Shown: positions 16,426 to 25,744, counted from the stretch's first letter. The stretch is 64,000 nt of DNA from Bog-159 sp035499555 (GCA_035499555.1 DATJYO010000075.1:1-64000), one strand, 5' to 3'. Program-made: numbers and translations. Notes: generated by a model from the sequence alone, not told the origin.

Positions 16426-17525
16426 TCTGGCTCGCGCTCCCGGCCCTGGCTGCCGGCGTTTACTGGCTGCTGGTGGCCATCGCAGCGATGCGATGGCGAA
16501 AGCCGCCCACCGCCACCTCGGACCTGCCACCCATCACCATTCTGAAGCCGGTACACGGGCGCGATCCGCACTTCTACGACGCCATCCGCTCGCACGCGGT
16601 ACAGGATTACCCGCAATACGAGATCCTGTTCGGGACCGGCGACGCGGAGGATCCGGCCGCCGCGGACATCCGCCGCCTGATGGCCGAGTATCCGGAGCGC
16701 CACATACGGCTGATCGTCACTACAACCAAGTTCCCGAACCGGAAAGTCGGCGTGCTGGCGGACCTGGCCGCGCAGGCCCGGTATCCGCTGCTGCTCATCA
16801 ACGACAGCGACATCGGGGTACCGCCCGACTATCTGCGGCAGACATCCGCCGCGCTGGCGGGCGCCGGCGTGGGCCTGGCGACCTGCCTCTATCGGGCGCA
16901 ATCCGGCAATGTCCCCGGCCAGTGGGAAGCGCTGGGAGTAGCGACGGAATTCGTGCCCAGCGTGCTGGTGGCGCGCCTGCTCGGATCGGTGGAATTCGCG
17001 CTGGGTTCGACGATGCTGCTGCGGGCGGCGGACCTGGAACGCATCGGCGGTTTTGCGGCCATCGGCGACTTTCTGGCCGACGACTACCAGTTAGGACGGC
17101 GCATCCGCGATCTGGGCCTGCGCGTGGAATTCGCCGCGCCGGTGGTGGAAACGCACCTGGGCGGGCAGACCTGGGGCGATGTATGGCGCCACCAGCTACG
17201 CTGGTCGCGCAGCATCCGCGTGTCGCGACCGGGCGGCTACTTCGGGTACCTGGTCACGCACGCCACGTTCTGGTCGCTGGCGGCGGTGGCGGCGGGCGCC
17301 TGGCCGGTGGGCGTGGCCGCGCTGGCGATCCGCATGGCGGCCGGCATACTGGTGAGCGGATACGTGCTGGGCGATGCCGCGTCCGTGCGGCGCGCCTGGT
17401 GGATCCCTTTTCGGGACTTATGGGGCTTCGCCGTCTGGGTGCGCGGGGTCACGGGTAATACCGTCGAATGGAGAGGATTACAGATAAGAATCAGCCGCGA
17501 TGGTAGAATATTATCGGATCTTTAA
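16422..17525 (+). CDS. hpnI: Hopanoid glycosyltransferase HpnI
   Basis: 367 residues from a GTG overlapping the SMR stop. An N-terminal membrane helix is followed by a family-2/21 glycosyltransferase domain of the ceramide-glucosyltransferase type: ITILKPVHGRDP, INDSDIGVP (metal-binding Asp pair), FLADDYQLGRRI (catalytic base region) and HQLRWSRSIR (QxxRW-like). Three C-terminal hydrophobic segments anchor it. HpnI transfers an N-acetylglucosamine unit to the hopanoid side chain in characterised bacteria, upstream of deacetylation by HpnK and of HpnJ. HpnK is not seen here. The adk gene begins 26 bp downstream, so it may belong to the same transcript. Confidence 0.9.
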   Translation: MIWLALPALAAGVYWLLVAIAAMRWRKPPTATSDLPPITILKPVHGRDPHFYDAIRSHAVQDYPQYEILFGTGDAEDPAAADIRRLMAEYPERHIRLIVTTTKFPNRKVGVLADLAAQARYPLLLINDSDIGVPPDYLRQTSAALAGAGVGLATCLYRAQSGNVPGQWEALGVATEFVPSVLVARLLGSVEFALGSTMLLRAADLERIGGFAAIGDFLADDYQLGRRIRDLGLRVEFAAPVVETHLGGQTWGDVWRHQLRWSRSIRVSRPGGYFGYLVTHATFWSLAAVAAGAWPVGVAALAIRMAAGILVSGYVLGDAASVRRAWWIPFRDLWGFAVWVRGVTGNTVEWRGLQIRISRDGRILSDL

Positions 17526-17551
17526 ATCGTATTTCATTCCGCGGAGGTTGC

Positions 17552-18253
17552 GTGATTATCCTACTATTCGGCCCGCCCGGCTGCGGCAAGGGCACCCAGG
17601 CAACGTTGATTGCCCACCGCTTCCAGATTCCAGCTATTTCCACCGGCGAGATGTTTCGCGCCGAATGCAAGGCCGGCACGGAACTCGGCCAGCGGGCCTG
17701 CTCGATTCTGAAGGCCGGCGGGCTGGTGGGCGATGGGATCGTGAACCAGATCGTGGCCGGCCGAATCCAGCAACCGGACTGCGCGGCGGGCTTCCTGCTA
17801 GATGGGTATCCGCGCACGCTGGAGCAGGCGCATTTTCTGGACGCGCTGCTGGTGAAACGCGGATTGCCCAAGCCGGTGGCGATTCACCTGGACGTTCCGG
17901 CGCAGGTGCTGGTGTCGCGGATCACGGCGCGCCGGCAGTGCGGCCAATGCGGGCGGATTTACAACATGTTGTCGCAGCCGCCGCGGGACGGAGAGTTTTG
18001 CGACGACGATCACACGCCGCTAATCCGGCGCGAGGACGATACCGAGGAGGTGATCCTGGCGCGGCTGAAGGCGTATCATGACGCTACGGGACCCGTAATC
18101 GCGTATTACCACGACAGTGGGTACCATCGCGTGGAGGCCACGGGCAAGCCGGCGCAGATCTTCGCCGAGATCGAACGGATGCTCACGGCCAGCGCGGAGG
18201 AGGAGGCCACCTTCGCGGAGTCGTTGGAGGCTGAGCCGGTCTTAAAGGGTTGA
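17552..18253 (+). CDS. adk: Adenylate kinase (first of two copies in the window)
   Basis: 233 residues. P-loop GPPGCGKGTQ near residues 7-16, AMP-binding STGEMFR, LDGYPRT, and a long LID with zinc-finger residues CGQC and a later FCDDD (three Cys plus Asp). The reaction is ATP + AMP to 2 ADP. Starts at GTG with GGAGG 6 bases upstream. A ~20-residue acidic tail (ASAEEEATFAESLEAE) extends beyond the usual end. A paralogue sharing the same organisation is at 25745-26398. This copy lies just after hpnI, away from the ribosomal secY-adk context where the housekeeping gene is usually found. Confidence 0.93.
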   Translation: MIILLFGPPGCGKGTQATLIAHRFQIPAISTGEMFRAECKAGTELGQRACSILKAGGLVGDGIVNQIVAGRIQQPDCAAGFLLDGYPRTLEQAHFLDALLVKRGLPKPVAIHLDVPAQVLVSRITARRQCGQCGRIYNMLSQPPRDGEFCDDDHTPLIRREDDTEEVILARLKAYHDATGPVIAYYHDSGYHRVEATGKPAQIFAEIERMLTASAEEEATFAESLEAEPVLKG

Positions 18254-18305
18254 ATGCGCGGCGGCGTCTGAAAGCCGCGAGGGGTTCCCGGATACAATCA
18301 GACGC

Positions 18306-18500
18306 ATGAAGATCCCCTTGAAATGCCCGCAGTGCGGCGGACAGAAGTTCAAGAGGGCCCCCGCGCTTCGCGGCACGGACGATTTGAAGGGAACCGTCTG
18401 CGCCGACTGTGGACGGGAACTCTCTGAAAACGATATCCGTACTCAGGCCAAGACCTTCACCGACGACCTGGCGCGGAAGCGCCGTCCGGAAACCGCCTGA
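18306..18500 (+). CDS. Small zinc-ribbon protein
   Basis: 64 residues with two CxxC knuckles: CPQC near residues 8-11 and CADC near 32-35, the layout of a small zinc ribbon. The tail (KTFTDDLARKRRPETA) is charged and helical. It resembles short cytoplasmic zinc-binding proteins of the ECs_2282 type, by eye. It lies 52 bp after adk. Role unknown. Confidence 0.75.
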   Translation: MKIPLKCPQCGGQKFKRAPALRGTDDLKGTVCADCGRELSENDIRTQAKTFTDDLARKRRPETA

Positions 18501-18568
18501 GCGTTCACCGGGCGGCCCGCGAGCCTGATTTGCTAAGCTGTCTGGTGTCGAGGGAGGGGCCTCGCCGC

Positions 18569-19924
18569 ATGTGGTCTTTTCGTTTCCTGATAGTAATCGT
18601 ACTGGCCAGTGTCTTGCACGCCGAAACGCCGGTGCGGCGGATTCGGGAGAAGATGATCGGCAGCCTGAACAATACTCCCGATTTTGTCTGTTCCGAATCC
18701 ATTGTGCAGACCGAACACCTGCCCGGAAAGGCGCCGGTCACCCTGCCGCCCCTGCACGTTGAAGCGGGCGTCATCAACGGGAACGAACTGTATGCCTGGC
18801 CTGCCAGCGAAGACGACCGGGCGCGCCTGCGGAAGGTCCTCGCCGTGTTCGCCGAAGGCGGAAGCGGCAGCTTCGCGCTCTACTCGCGGGCCGTGTTTGT
18901 GACGACGGATGCATCGTTCTATGGCCTGGTGAACGAATCGGAAGACGGAGCGTCTCTTTCGCGGACAGACTTCGCGATGCCGCAGACGGCCAGCACGTAC
19001 ACGCTGGACGCAGGCGGAAAGCCGGAGGCGCTGGGCTACACGGGATCGATCTGGATGAATCCGGGCACGCTCGAAACCGTGCGGCTGGATCTGCGGGAGG
19101 ACGATCCACCGTCCGCTTCGGGCATCAAGTCCGTCAAGCAGGATCTGGAGTTCGGCCACACCCGGTTCGGTCCGAATACGGTGTTGCTGCCGGCGACGAC
19201 GGATTTCGACCTGGTGGAGCGATCGGGCGGCGAGGAGCACCTGGTGGGCCACTTGAGCGGGTGCCGGCAATACTTCTCGAAGAGCGGCAACCTGTTCGTG
19301 GAGACGGCGGCCAGCGTGCCGGCGGAGGTCGCGGCGTTCAAACCCGCGGCGCCGCCGGCGCGGTCCGGCACCGTGCTGGTGCCGGCGTCGGTTCCGGTGA
19401 CCCGGGCGCAGGGTCCGCTGCTACCGCCCGGACTCGAGCTGCGTACGATTCTGCTGGAGTCTCTGGACGAGAGGACCACGGTGCAAGGCAGCCGACTGGT
19501 GCTCACGGTTACCTCCGACCTGAAGGTGCATGGCAAGCTGCTGGTAGCCAAAGGGGCCACCATCACGGGGCACGTCACGCGCATCCTCCGGCAGCAATAC
19601 CCGCTCGCCATCGGCGTAGGCCTGAAGACCTACTTTCTGGTGGGCATGCGCCTGGAGAGCGTCAAGACGGGGGACAAACTGTACAGGGTGATGGCCAACC
19701 TGGAGAGCCTGGGGCCGCACCCTCCGCAGACCACCAACACCACGGAGTTCGTTCCGTACTCCGACGATCCCAACCGCTGGGGGACGCTCGACGTGTTGCG
19801 GACGCTGTTCATCGTACCCAAGGCCGATCCGGGCGAGTCGTTTCTGGGAGTGGTATACGAGTATCTGCGGCTGCACCCGGATTACGTGATGTACTGGAAG
19901 ACCCTGGCGCCGGCGGGAGAATAG
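18569..19924 (+). CDS. Secreted hypothetical protein
   Basis: 451 residues from the ATG at 18569, which has a GGGAGGGG ribosome-binding site 9 bases upstream (the longer frame from 18530 lacks one). A signal peptide (MWSFRFLIVIVLASVLHAE) leads to a mature region with no motif I recognise. Residues about 20-245 alternate beta strands (LYSRAVFVTTDAS, GYTGSIWMNPGTLETV, SFALYS) like secreted acidobacterial proteins that measure or modify lipids or wall polymers; residues 300-390 read like a beta-barrel (KVHGKLLVAKGATITGHV) similar to TrbI/VirB10-type sheets. Its stop codon is one base from the stop of the convergent esterase. Confidence 0.7.
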   Translation: MWSFRFLIVIVLASVLHAETPVRRIREKMIGSLNNTPDFVCSESIVQTEHLPGKAPVTLPPLHVEAGVINGNELYAWPASEDDRARLRKVLAVFAEGGSGSFALYSRAVFVTTDASFYGLVNESEDGASLSRTDFAMPQTASTYTLDAGGKPEALGYTGSIWMNPGTLETVRLDLREDDPPSASGIKSVKQDLEFGHTRFGPNTVLLPATTDFDLVERSGGEEHLVGHLSGCRQYFSKSGNLFVETAASVPAEVAAFKPAAPPARSGTVLVPASVPVTRAQGPLLPPGLELRTILLESLDERTTVQGSRLVLTVTSDLKVHGKLLVAKGATITGHVTRILRQQYPLAIGVGLKTYFLVGMRLESVKTGDKLYRVMANLESLGPHPPQTTNTTEFVPYSDDPNRWGTLDVLRTLFIVPKADPGESFLGVVYEYLRLHPDYVMYWKTLAPAGE

Positions 19925-19925
19925 C

Positions 19926-21527
19926 TCACCGGGCGGCCAGCAACCGCGTTTTCAGGGTGGCGACGTCCAGGCTGCAGAGAGCCGGACGCAGGCCACGCCG
20001 GGGGACGGAACGGCCGTCGTTGGCGAACTCCAGGTAGTCCTCGGACGCGGCCCGGAAGGCGCGCCATGGGGGCAACCCGACGGCATTGGGATCGCCCATG
20101 CGGGCAAAGTTCGTCCAATAACTTTCGATGCCGGCCGCGAGTTTGTCGTCCAATTTTTGAAACGGCAGCCAGCTCCACACGGGATTGTGCAATGCGCCGA
20201 AGACGTAGGCCAGCTCCAGGCTGTGGAACGAGCCGAGGTCGCTCTCGCCCTTGCCGGGAATGGAGCGGCGAAACTGGTAAACGTAAGCGGGATGTCCGGC
20301 GGCGGCGTGCAGGGCGGCCATGGCCGCGGAGGGACAGGTGACCAGCCCGTCGTTGAGCCACTGGTCGGCGGCGGCGGTGCGGCCGGTGCGCGTGTCGAGG
20401 TAATACAGCGCCATGGCCACGGGCGCCAGGTTGCCATAGCAGACCCGCAGGATCTTGCGGGCGCCCTCGCTGGTGGAGGCGGAGGGCTGCGCCGCGCCGC
20501 GAAAGGCGCTGGCTTCGCGCGCGTTGTTGCCGATGATCAGGGGTACGGGCAACTCCCGGCCGGCGGCGAACACCTGCGGCGGCGATTGCGGCAGCACCCA
20601 GCCGTCCAGGACGAAATCCGGGCGGGGCTCCTCGCGCGCCGCCCGCACGGCGGCGCGCATGACCGCTTCGGGCGGGACCGTACGCAGGCGGGCGATGCCC
20701 ATAGCGCCGGCCAGCCGGGCCACACGCAGGCCGAACCGCTCGCCCTGCTGCCGCGGGTAGGTGTAGCCGACGAACACCGGACCGCTTTCCACGATGGCGC
20801 GGGCGAACAACCCGCGCGCCAGCGGCGAGCACATCAGCATGCCGATATCGATGGCGCCGGCGGATTCGCCGAAGACGGTCACGCGCGCGGGATCGCCGCC
20901 GAAGCGCGCGATATTATCGCGTACCCATTGGAGCGCGGCGATCTGATCCAGCAGGCCGTAGTTGCCGGAGGCGCGGTGCGGGGATTCGCGCGTCAGATCG
21001 GGATGGGCAAAGAAGCCGAAGGCTCCCAGGCGGTAGTTGACGGTCACCACCACCACGCCGCGGCGAGCCAGATCGGCGCCGTCGTAGGCGCGCTCATTGC
21101 CGCTGCCGATGCGGTTCGAGCCGCCGTGGATCCAGAACATCACCGCGTGGGCCTGTTTGGCCGGCCATTCCGGCGTCCAAACGTTCAAATACAGACAATC
21201 CTCGGACAGGTGCCAAGGGGGCGCCGGAAAGGCGGCGCCATAGCGGCTGGCCAGCGGTCCGATGAATGCGGCCGTGCCGATGGGAAGCTGGTAGCAAGCC
21301 GCCGAGTAGCGGGTCGCGTCGCGCACCCCGCGCCAGGGTTTCACGGGCTGGGGCTCGCGCCAGCGGAGTTCGCCGACCGGCGGCGCGGCGAACGGCACAC
21401 CTTTGAACACCGCGCCGGGCGCCGCCAGGTAGCCGCGCACCACACCGCCCGTCACGGCGATCTCCGGCGCCGGCGCGGCGAACGCGGCGCAGGCGCAGGC
21501 CGCCAGAAGCCCGGCGAGCCTACACAC
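19926..21527 (-). CDS. Secreted carboxylesterase, type B (para-nitrobenzyl-esterase-like)
   Basis: 533 residues. After a signal peptide (LAGLLAACACAAFAAPA) the alpha/beta-hydrolase carboxylesterase-B pattern follows: FKGVPFAAPPVGELRW, SEDCLYLNVWTP, an oxyanion-hole HGG (FWIHGGSN), and nucleophile Ser in GESAGA. The catalytic His is likely in FGALHNPVW. Such enzymes hydrolyse esters of hydrophobic acyl or aryl groups; substrate unknown. The start is GTG at 21527, and the gene overlaps the end of the gnd gene by 8 bases, so coupled translation is likely. It converges on the secreted hypothetical gene with a one-base gap between stops. Confidence 0.92.
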   Translation of the reverse strand: MCRLAGLLAACACAAFAAPAPEIAVTGGVVRGYLAAPGAVFKGVPFAAPPVGELRWREPQPVKPWRGVRDATRYSAACYQLPIGTAAFIGPLASRYGAAFPAPPWHLSEDCLYLNVWTPEWPAKQAHAVMFWIHGGSNRIGSGNERAYDGADLARRGVVVVTVNYRLGAFGFFAHPDLTRESPHRASGNYGLLDQIAALQWVRDNIARFGGDPARVTVFGESAGAIDIGMLMCSPLARGLFARAIVESGPVFVGYTYPRQQGERFGLRVARLAGAMGIARLRTVPPEAVMRAAVRAAREEPRPDFVLDGWVLPQSPPQVFAAGRELPVPLIIGNNAREASAFRGAAQPSASTSEGARKILRVCYGNLAPVAMALYYLDTRTGRTAAADQWLNDGLVTCPSAAMAALHAAAGHPAYVYQFRRSIPGKGESDLGSFHSLELAYVFGALHNPVWSWLPFQKLDDKLAAGIESYWTNFARMGDPNAVGLPPWRAFRAASEDYLEFANDGRSVPRRGLRPALCSLDVATLKTRLLAAR

Positions 21528-22539
21528 TCGCGCCGCGCTCCACGTGCCCGCCGAACTGGAATCGCATCGCCGATAACAGCTTGTCGGCGAAATCCTCCTC
21601 GCCGCGCGAGGTGAAGCGCTGATAGAGCGCGGCGCTCAGCACCGGCGCCGGGGCGGACTCTTCGATGGCCGCCATAATGGTCCAGCGGCCTTCGCCCGAA
21701 TCCGACACGCGGCCGGAGAACCGCGCCAGCTCCGGCTGCTCGGCGAGAGCGATAGCGGTCAAGTCGAGCAGCCAGGAGGCGATCACGCTGCCGCGCCGCC
21801 ACACTTCGGCCACGTCCGGCAGCGGCAGGTCGTACTGATAATCTTCCGGATTGCGCATGGGAGCGGTTTCGGCATCGGCCCCTTGACGTTGTTTGCCCAC
21901 ATTGGCGTGCTTCAGGATGTTCAACCCTTCGGCGTAGGCGGCCATGATGCCGTACTCGATGCCGTTGTGAACCATTTTGACGAAGTGGCCGGCGCCGGAA
22001 GGCCCGCAATGCAGGTAGCCTTCTTCGGCGGTGGCGTTCATCCTCTGGCGGCCGGGGGTGGGCGGCAGGTTGCCGCGGCCGGGGGCCAGCGTTTTGAAGA
22101 TCGGGTCCAGATGCAGCACGATCTCCGGCTCGCCCCCGATCATCTGGCAATAACCGCGCTCGAGTCCCCAGACGCCCCCGCTGGTGCCGACATCGACGTA
22201 ATGCAGGCCCTTCGTTTTCAGTTCCCGGGCGCGGCGAATATCGTCTATGTAGTAAGAATTGCCGCCATCGATGACGATATCGCCGCTTTGCATGCGGGCG
22301 GAGAGCTGCGCCAGCGTACCATCCACTACCGCCGCCGGAACCATGAGCCAAACGGCCCGCGGGGGCGCCAGCTTTTTTAGAAAATCGTCGAGGGTCGCAG
22401 CGCCGGTGGCGCCCTCGCCCGCCAGCTTTTCAATGCTGTCCTGACTCTGATCCCAAACCACGCACTGGTGGCCGCCGCGCATCAGCCGCCGCACCATGTT
22501 GGCGCCCATCCGCCCCAGACCGATCATCCCAAGCTGCAT
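21520..22539 (-). CDS. gnd: 6-phosphogluconate dehydrogenase, short decarboxylating form
   Basis: 339 residues, the length of the short (YqeC/GntZ-type) enzymes, against about 470 for the long form. NAD(P)-binding GLGRMGANM at the N-terminus, DGGNSYY near residue 92, substrate-binding SGGVWGLERGYC, and the catalytic block GPSGAGHFVKMVHNGIEYG. The reaction is 6-phosphogluconate to ribulose-5-phosphate plus CO2, a pentose phosphate step. The start has AGGAGG 8 bases upstream. It overlaps the downstream esterase gene; no glucose-6-phosphate dehydrogenase or transaldolase is adjacent. Confidence 0.93.
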   Translation of the reverse strand: MQLGMIGLGRMGANMVRRLMRGGHQCVVWDQSQDSIEKLAGEGATGAATLDDFLKKLAPPRAVWLMVPAAVVDGTLAQLSARMQSGDIVIDGGNSYYIDDIRRARELKTKGLHYVDVGTSGGVWGLERGYCQMIGGEPEIVLHLDPIFKTLAPGRGNLPPTPGRQRMNATAEEGYLHCGPSGAGHFVKMVHNGIEYGIMAAYAEGLNILKHANVGKQRQGADAETAPMRNPEDYQYDLPLPDVAEVWRRGSVIASWLLDLTAIALAEQPELARFSGRVSDSGEGRWTIMAAIEESAPAPVLSAALYQRFTSRGEEDFADKLLSAMRFQFGGHVERGASV

Positions 22540-22601
22540 ACGAATTCCCTCCTACTGCTAGAGTAGCGTGAGCGGACGGGGCGCGGCGGGTAAAGTACCG
22601 A

Positions 22602-23294
22602 TTACGCCTGTCCCCGGATGACTCCAGGCTCGCCGATGCCGGCCGTGATTTGCGGCATCTGTTTGGCTTGCGTGCTGCGGCCGAGCGCCCAGACCTCGCG
22701 CCCAAACACCTCATTCAGCATCAAGGCGCTCGCCGTGTACCACGCGGCCACCGCGCAGATGATAAACAGGTAGCCGGACAGGACGAGCAGCCCTTCCAGG
22801 CCGGCTAAAAGCGCGATGGCGGAGAGAGTCGAACCGGCAGACAGGAACGCCAGGGTGGTCACCAGCGAAGTATTCTCGGCGCTGGCGGCGGCGGTGCAGA
22901 CCCAGGTGATGGCCGCCAGGACGATCAGCCAGTACCCCAATGCCGGAAACAGGGGGCCAGCGGGCGGAGCCGCTCTGCCGCTGGACAGAATAAACGCCAG
23001 GATCCCGAAAGCCATCCAGAATGCGCCCCACATGCCGTGTACCGCGGTGGCCACTCCATCCCTGGCTTTATACGCCCACATGCCGGCCAGGAACTGGGCC
23101 AAGCCGCCGAAGAAAGCAGCGAAAGGGACCAGCAGTAGTGTCGTGTCACTGGAACCAAACCAGTGGGCCATCTGCGCCGCCACCATGAAGGTCGCGCCGG
23201 CCAGCCCATAGAGTCCCAGAATGGAGGGCGCCGCAATCGGTTGCAGGAACACGCGCGGCTCGGTGTTGCCTGTGTCTCTCAGTTCGTCGGTCAT
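22602..23294 (-). CDS. GPR1/FUN34/YaaH-family (acetate/succinate permease-like) membrane protein
   Basis: 230 residues starting at the ATG (23294) with AGGAGA 6 bases upstream; the longer frame up to 23525 has no such site. Six hydrophobic spans with the pattern SILGLYGLAGATFMVAAQMAHWFG and GMWAYKARDGVATAVHGMWGAFW, matching the family motif for the small hexameric acetate channel/permease, though the NPAPLGL signature is degenerate. Acetate or succinate uptake is known for SatP; specificity here is inferred. Same strand as gnd, 62 bp upstream, with no obvious terminator between. Confidence 0.75.
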   Translation of the reverse strand: MTDELRDTGNTEPRVFLQPIAAPSILGLYGLAGATFMVAAQMAHWFGSSDTTLLLVPFAAFFGGLAQFLAGMWAYKARDGVATAVHGMWGAFWMAFGILAFILSSGRAAPPAGPLFPALGYWLIVLAAITWVCTAAASAENTSLVTTLAFLSAGSTLSAIALLAGLEGLLVLSGYLFIICAVAAWYTASALMLNEVFGREVWALGRSTQAKQMPQITAGIGEPGVIRGQA

Positions 23295-23716
23295 AGTTAT
23301 CTCCTTCACACATATCCAAAGGCCGATTCCGCCACTCATGCGCAGCGGAGAACATGCTGGAATCGGACGGATCGGCGTTTTATTTACGAAGAGAGCAAAC
23401 AGGCAGCCAAAACAAGCTAACTCGCAGGCCATCAGGAGGTCCGCAGGGGACGATGGCGGCTGCCAGCCGGCGGACGGGAATGTGTGCGCGGGAACAAAAT
23501 TCCATCGGCCTGGCGTAATATGCAACTTTTGCCGGCGTTGGGAACGCGTGACATCCCCATCTCCCGGCTAAGTTCGTGCTTAGTGTGAGTTCTACGAGAG
23601 AGACTGGAATCCGGTACTTCGATTGCCCCAGGAAGAATACGGATACAGCACATACAGCACGGCCGGGCCGGCGCGGCCTAGACGGTGTGCTTCGATACAA
23701 CGACAAGGAGAATCGG
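23295..23716. other. 422-bp divergent intergenic region
   Basis: Lies between the permease-like gene and the small secreted gene, so it holds two divergent promoters. The + strand ribosome-binding site AAGGAG is at 23705-23710. I see no RNA structure or ORF with a good start; the 109-residue gene is the only credible coding frame to its right. Confidence 0.5.
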
Positions 23717-24046
23717 ATGTCAGTCAAGGTATTCTTAATCGGGGTGCTGGCGATCGCCAGCGTTCTTCCCGTCTACGGTAAGTCATATGAAATCGTTTTG
23801 GACACGCCTGTGTACGCAGGCAAGGTCCAGTTAATGCCGGGAGCATACTACGTGAAGGCCCGGAATGGCGAAGCAGTGTTCACAAAAGTAAGTTCGGGCG
23901 CCACTTACTCAGTTCCGGCCAAGGTCGAGACACTGGGCATGAAGAATCCGACCACGAACGTATACCTCAGCCACAAGAACGGGCAGGCGCGGATCGATTG
24001 GATCCAGTTAGGCGGCAAGGCGACGGACCTACGGTTTGGCGGGTGA
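23717..24046 (+). CDS. Small secreted protein of unknown function
   Basis: 109 residues from the ATG at 23717 (AAGGAG 6 bases upstream), with a signal peptide ending near VYG (MSVKVFLIGVLAIASVLPVYG). The mature part (KSYEIVLDTPVYAGKVQLMPGAYYVKARNGEAVFTKV) alternates beta strands and looks like a single small beta-sandwich domain. No Cys, no known motif. Small proteins of this type are common in acidobacterial genomes, so the role is unknown. It converges on the unrecognised protein at 24062. Confidence 0.75.
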   Translation: MSVKVFLIGVLAIASVLPVYGKSYEIVLDTPVYAGKVQLMPGAYYVKARNGEAVFTKVSSGATYSVPAKVETLGMKNPTTNVYLSHKNGQARIDWIQLGGKATDLRFGG

Positions 24047-24061
24047 GCATCGCCGGCGGAG

Positions 24062-25573
24062 TCAGGCGGCTCGGGGGGGCGAACTCAGCCCGGCGGGAAG
24101 CGCCACAAACACCTGGCCCAACCACTCCGGCGAGCCGGGCGGATGGTGTTTCAAGAGAGCCGCCTGCACCGGCGGGGGCAGGACGCGCCAGGGGATCGGA
24201 CCGTACGCCGCCGCGACGCCGGCGTGAGCGGACCGGATGGCTTGAAGCTCCGGCTCGAGCACCTGGCGCATGGGAAGCCAGCCGAGCCGGACCGATCGGG
24301 CCAGGGCGAAAATGGCGCGCCCCAGCGGAATGAGCTCCGGGCGGCGTAGCTGGTCGATCGGCGCAGCGGTCTTCCGGGAAATCGCAGCGGCAATCGCATT
24401 CTCCATCGCGGTCCACGCCATATCCACTGCCGCGGGCCGCGAGCGGCGCAGGGAGCTGCCGGCGGCCGGTTGAACCGCGGCTAAGGGAAGCGGACCCGAG
24501 CAGAGCAGGTGAAGCCGGGTGCGCTTGCCGTCCGTTTCCCAACTGGCCGTCCGCCATTGGCGGCCGAAGATTTCGAAGCGGCCGCACAGATGCACCGCAC
24601 CGGGCCAGCGCAGTTCGGTCTCCGGCCAGGGCAGGTCCAGCCGGGCAGGGCTCGCCGAATGGTCGATCCACAGGCGTCCCCCCGGCTTGTAGACGATCGA
24701 ATGCTGCTCTCCGCTTTGCAGGCTTTGCGATTCCCACCATCGCCCATCCATGGTCACGATGATGGACGCAATGCGGATCGGATCGCTCTGGAGAATCCGG
24801 AGGGCCTGGGCGGGTGAAATGGGAACGCTGACCTGTTCGCTTCCCTGCCAGCGCAGGAGCCGGGCGCGAGCCACTGCTTCCCGGTAGTCGGGCGCCATCG
24901 GCGAGCGGCTGGCTAAGGCCACGAGGGTGGCGGGCAGGGCGGACGGCGGAGGCGCCGAGGTCCGGCCCAGCAGAGCCAAGGCCACGTCCTGGAGGATTTC
25001 CGCGTTGGCGGGGCAAATGTCGCGCGGGGAAATGGATGCGGGCTGAAGCAACATCTCCAGCGTGCGAGGCGAAAGATGCTCCCGGTCCAACAGCCGTCCG
25101 AGCGCCCGGCCGACCAGAACGGGCCTGCCCGCGTCTTCCGGATTGGCGTGCTCGCTCTCTTCGGCCAGCATCCGTTCGATTTCCGCCGGCAGCCAGTCAT
25201 TCAACAGGCGGGCGACATAAGCTGTGAGCTGCGCGGGTCTCAAATCGGCCCGATAGGGCTGGATTGGCTCCGCCGCGGCCTCTTCGGGCGCATGCCCCTC
25301 GAGAAGGCCCGCCTGCCGGATCCAGTTCAGGATTCCCTCGAGGGCTTGCCGCCCGGGGACCTCGAGGAGCTGCTGGCGCAGCGTGCGCTGGATCAGACCG
25401 TTCATCTCCCTCCACCAAGTGTGTTTATGACCGGCCGCGCAGACCGTCCGGAGCCAAAAGGAGGCGAGCACACGGGTGCTTTCCGGATACCAGCGCTGCC
25501 GCATGCGGGCCAGCAGGGCGGCTAGATCGTCCTCCGGCCCCGGGGAGCGTAACGAAGCTGCAAGCTTGGACAT
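24062..25573 (-). CDS. Unrecognised protein of 503 residues
   Basis: No signal peptide or membrane helix; largely helical in the first 250 residues (AALLARMRQRWYPESTRVLASFWL, TLRQQLLEVPGRQALEGIL), rich in Arg, Leu and Ala. The second half has beta-strand-like segments (LRWPGAVHLCGRFEIFGRQWRT) and a Pro-rich end (ALLKHHPPGSPEWLGQVF). I see no nucleotide-binding, zinc or catalytic motif. It is divergent from the adk/aceK pair across 171 bp, so regulation might be shared. It is probably an orphan or lineage-specific protein. Confidence 0.6.
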   Translation of the reverse strand: MSKLAASLRSPGPEDDLAALLARMRQRWYPESTRVLASFWLRTVCAAGHKHTWWREMNGLIQRTLRQQLLEVPGRQALEGILNWIRQAGLLEGHAPEEAAAEPIQPYRADLRPAQLTAYVARLLNDWLPAEIERMLAEESEHANPEDAGRPVLVGRALGRLLDREHLSPRTLEMLLQPASISPRDICPANAEILQDVALALLGRTSAPPPSALPATLVALASRSPMAPDYREAVARARLLRWQGSEQVSVPISPAQALRILQSDPIRIASIIVTMDGRWWESQSLQSGEQHSIVYKPGGRLWIDHSASPARLDLPWPETELRWPGAVHLCGRFEIFGRQWRTASWETDGKRTRLHLLCSGPLPLAAVQPAAGSSLRRSRPAAVDMAWTAMENAIAAAISRKTAAPIDQLRRPELIPLGRAIFALARSVRLGWLPMRQVLEPELQAIRSAHAGVAAAYGPIPWRVLPPPVQAALLKHHPPGSPEWLGQVFVALPAGLSSPPRAA

Positions 25574-25744
25574 ATCGTACTACGGCCAATCTATTGCATG
25601 TGACGGTCCGCGGCGGGGCGGTGTTGCAGCAGGCTCCCGGCAACCGCCTGGGTCAAATCGGACGCTGGTCCGATTCGGACCAGCATCCATCTGCGAGGGC
25701 CGGACAGCACGGTATGATAGCCGGACGGGCATTCGGAGGCGTGC

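Noticed and set aside
20157..21614. 485-codon plus-strand frame across the esterase
   Set aside because: The minus strand encodes carboxylesterase motifs (GESAG, SEDCLYLN); the plus frame is compositional.
23505..23530. Sigma-54-like -24/-12 element near 23513
   Set aside because: TGGC and TGCA are present but the spacing is about two bases too short for the GG to GC distance.
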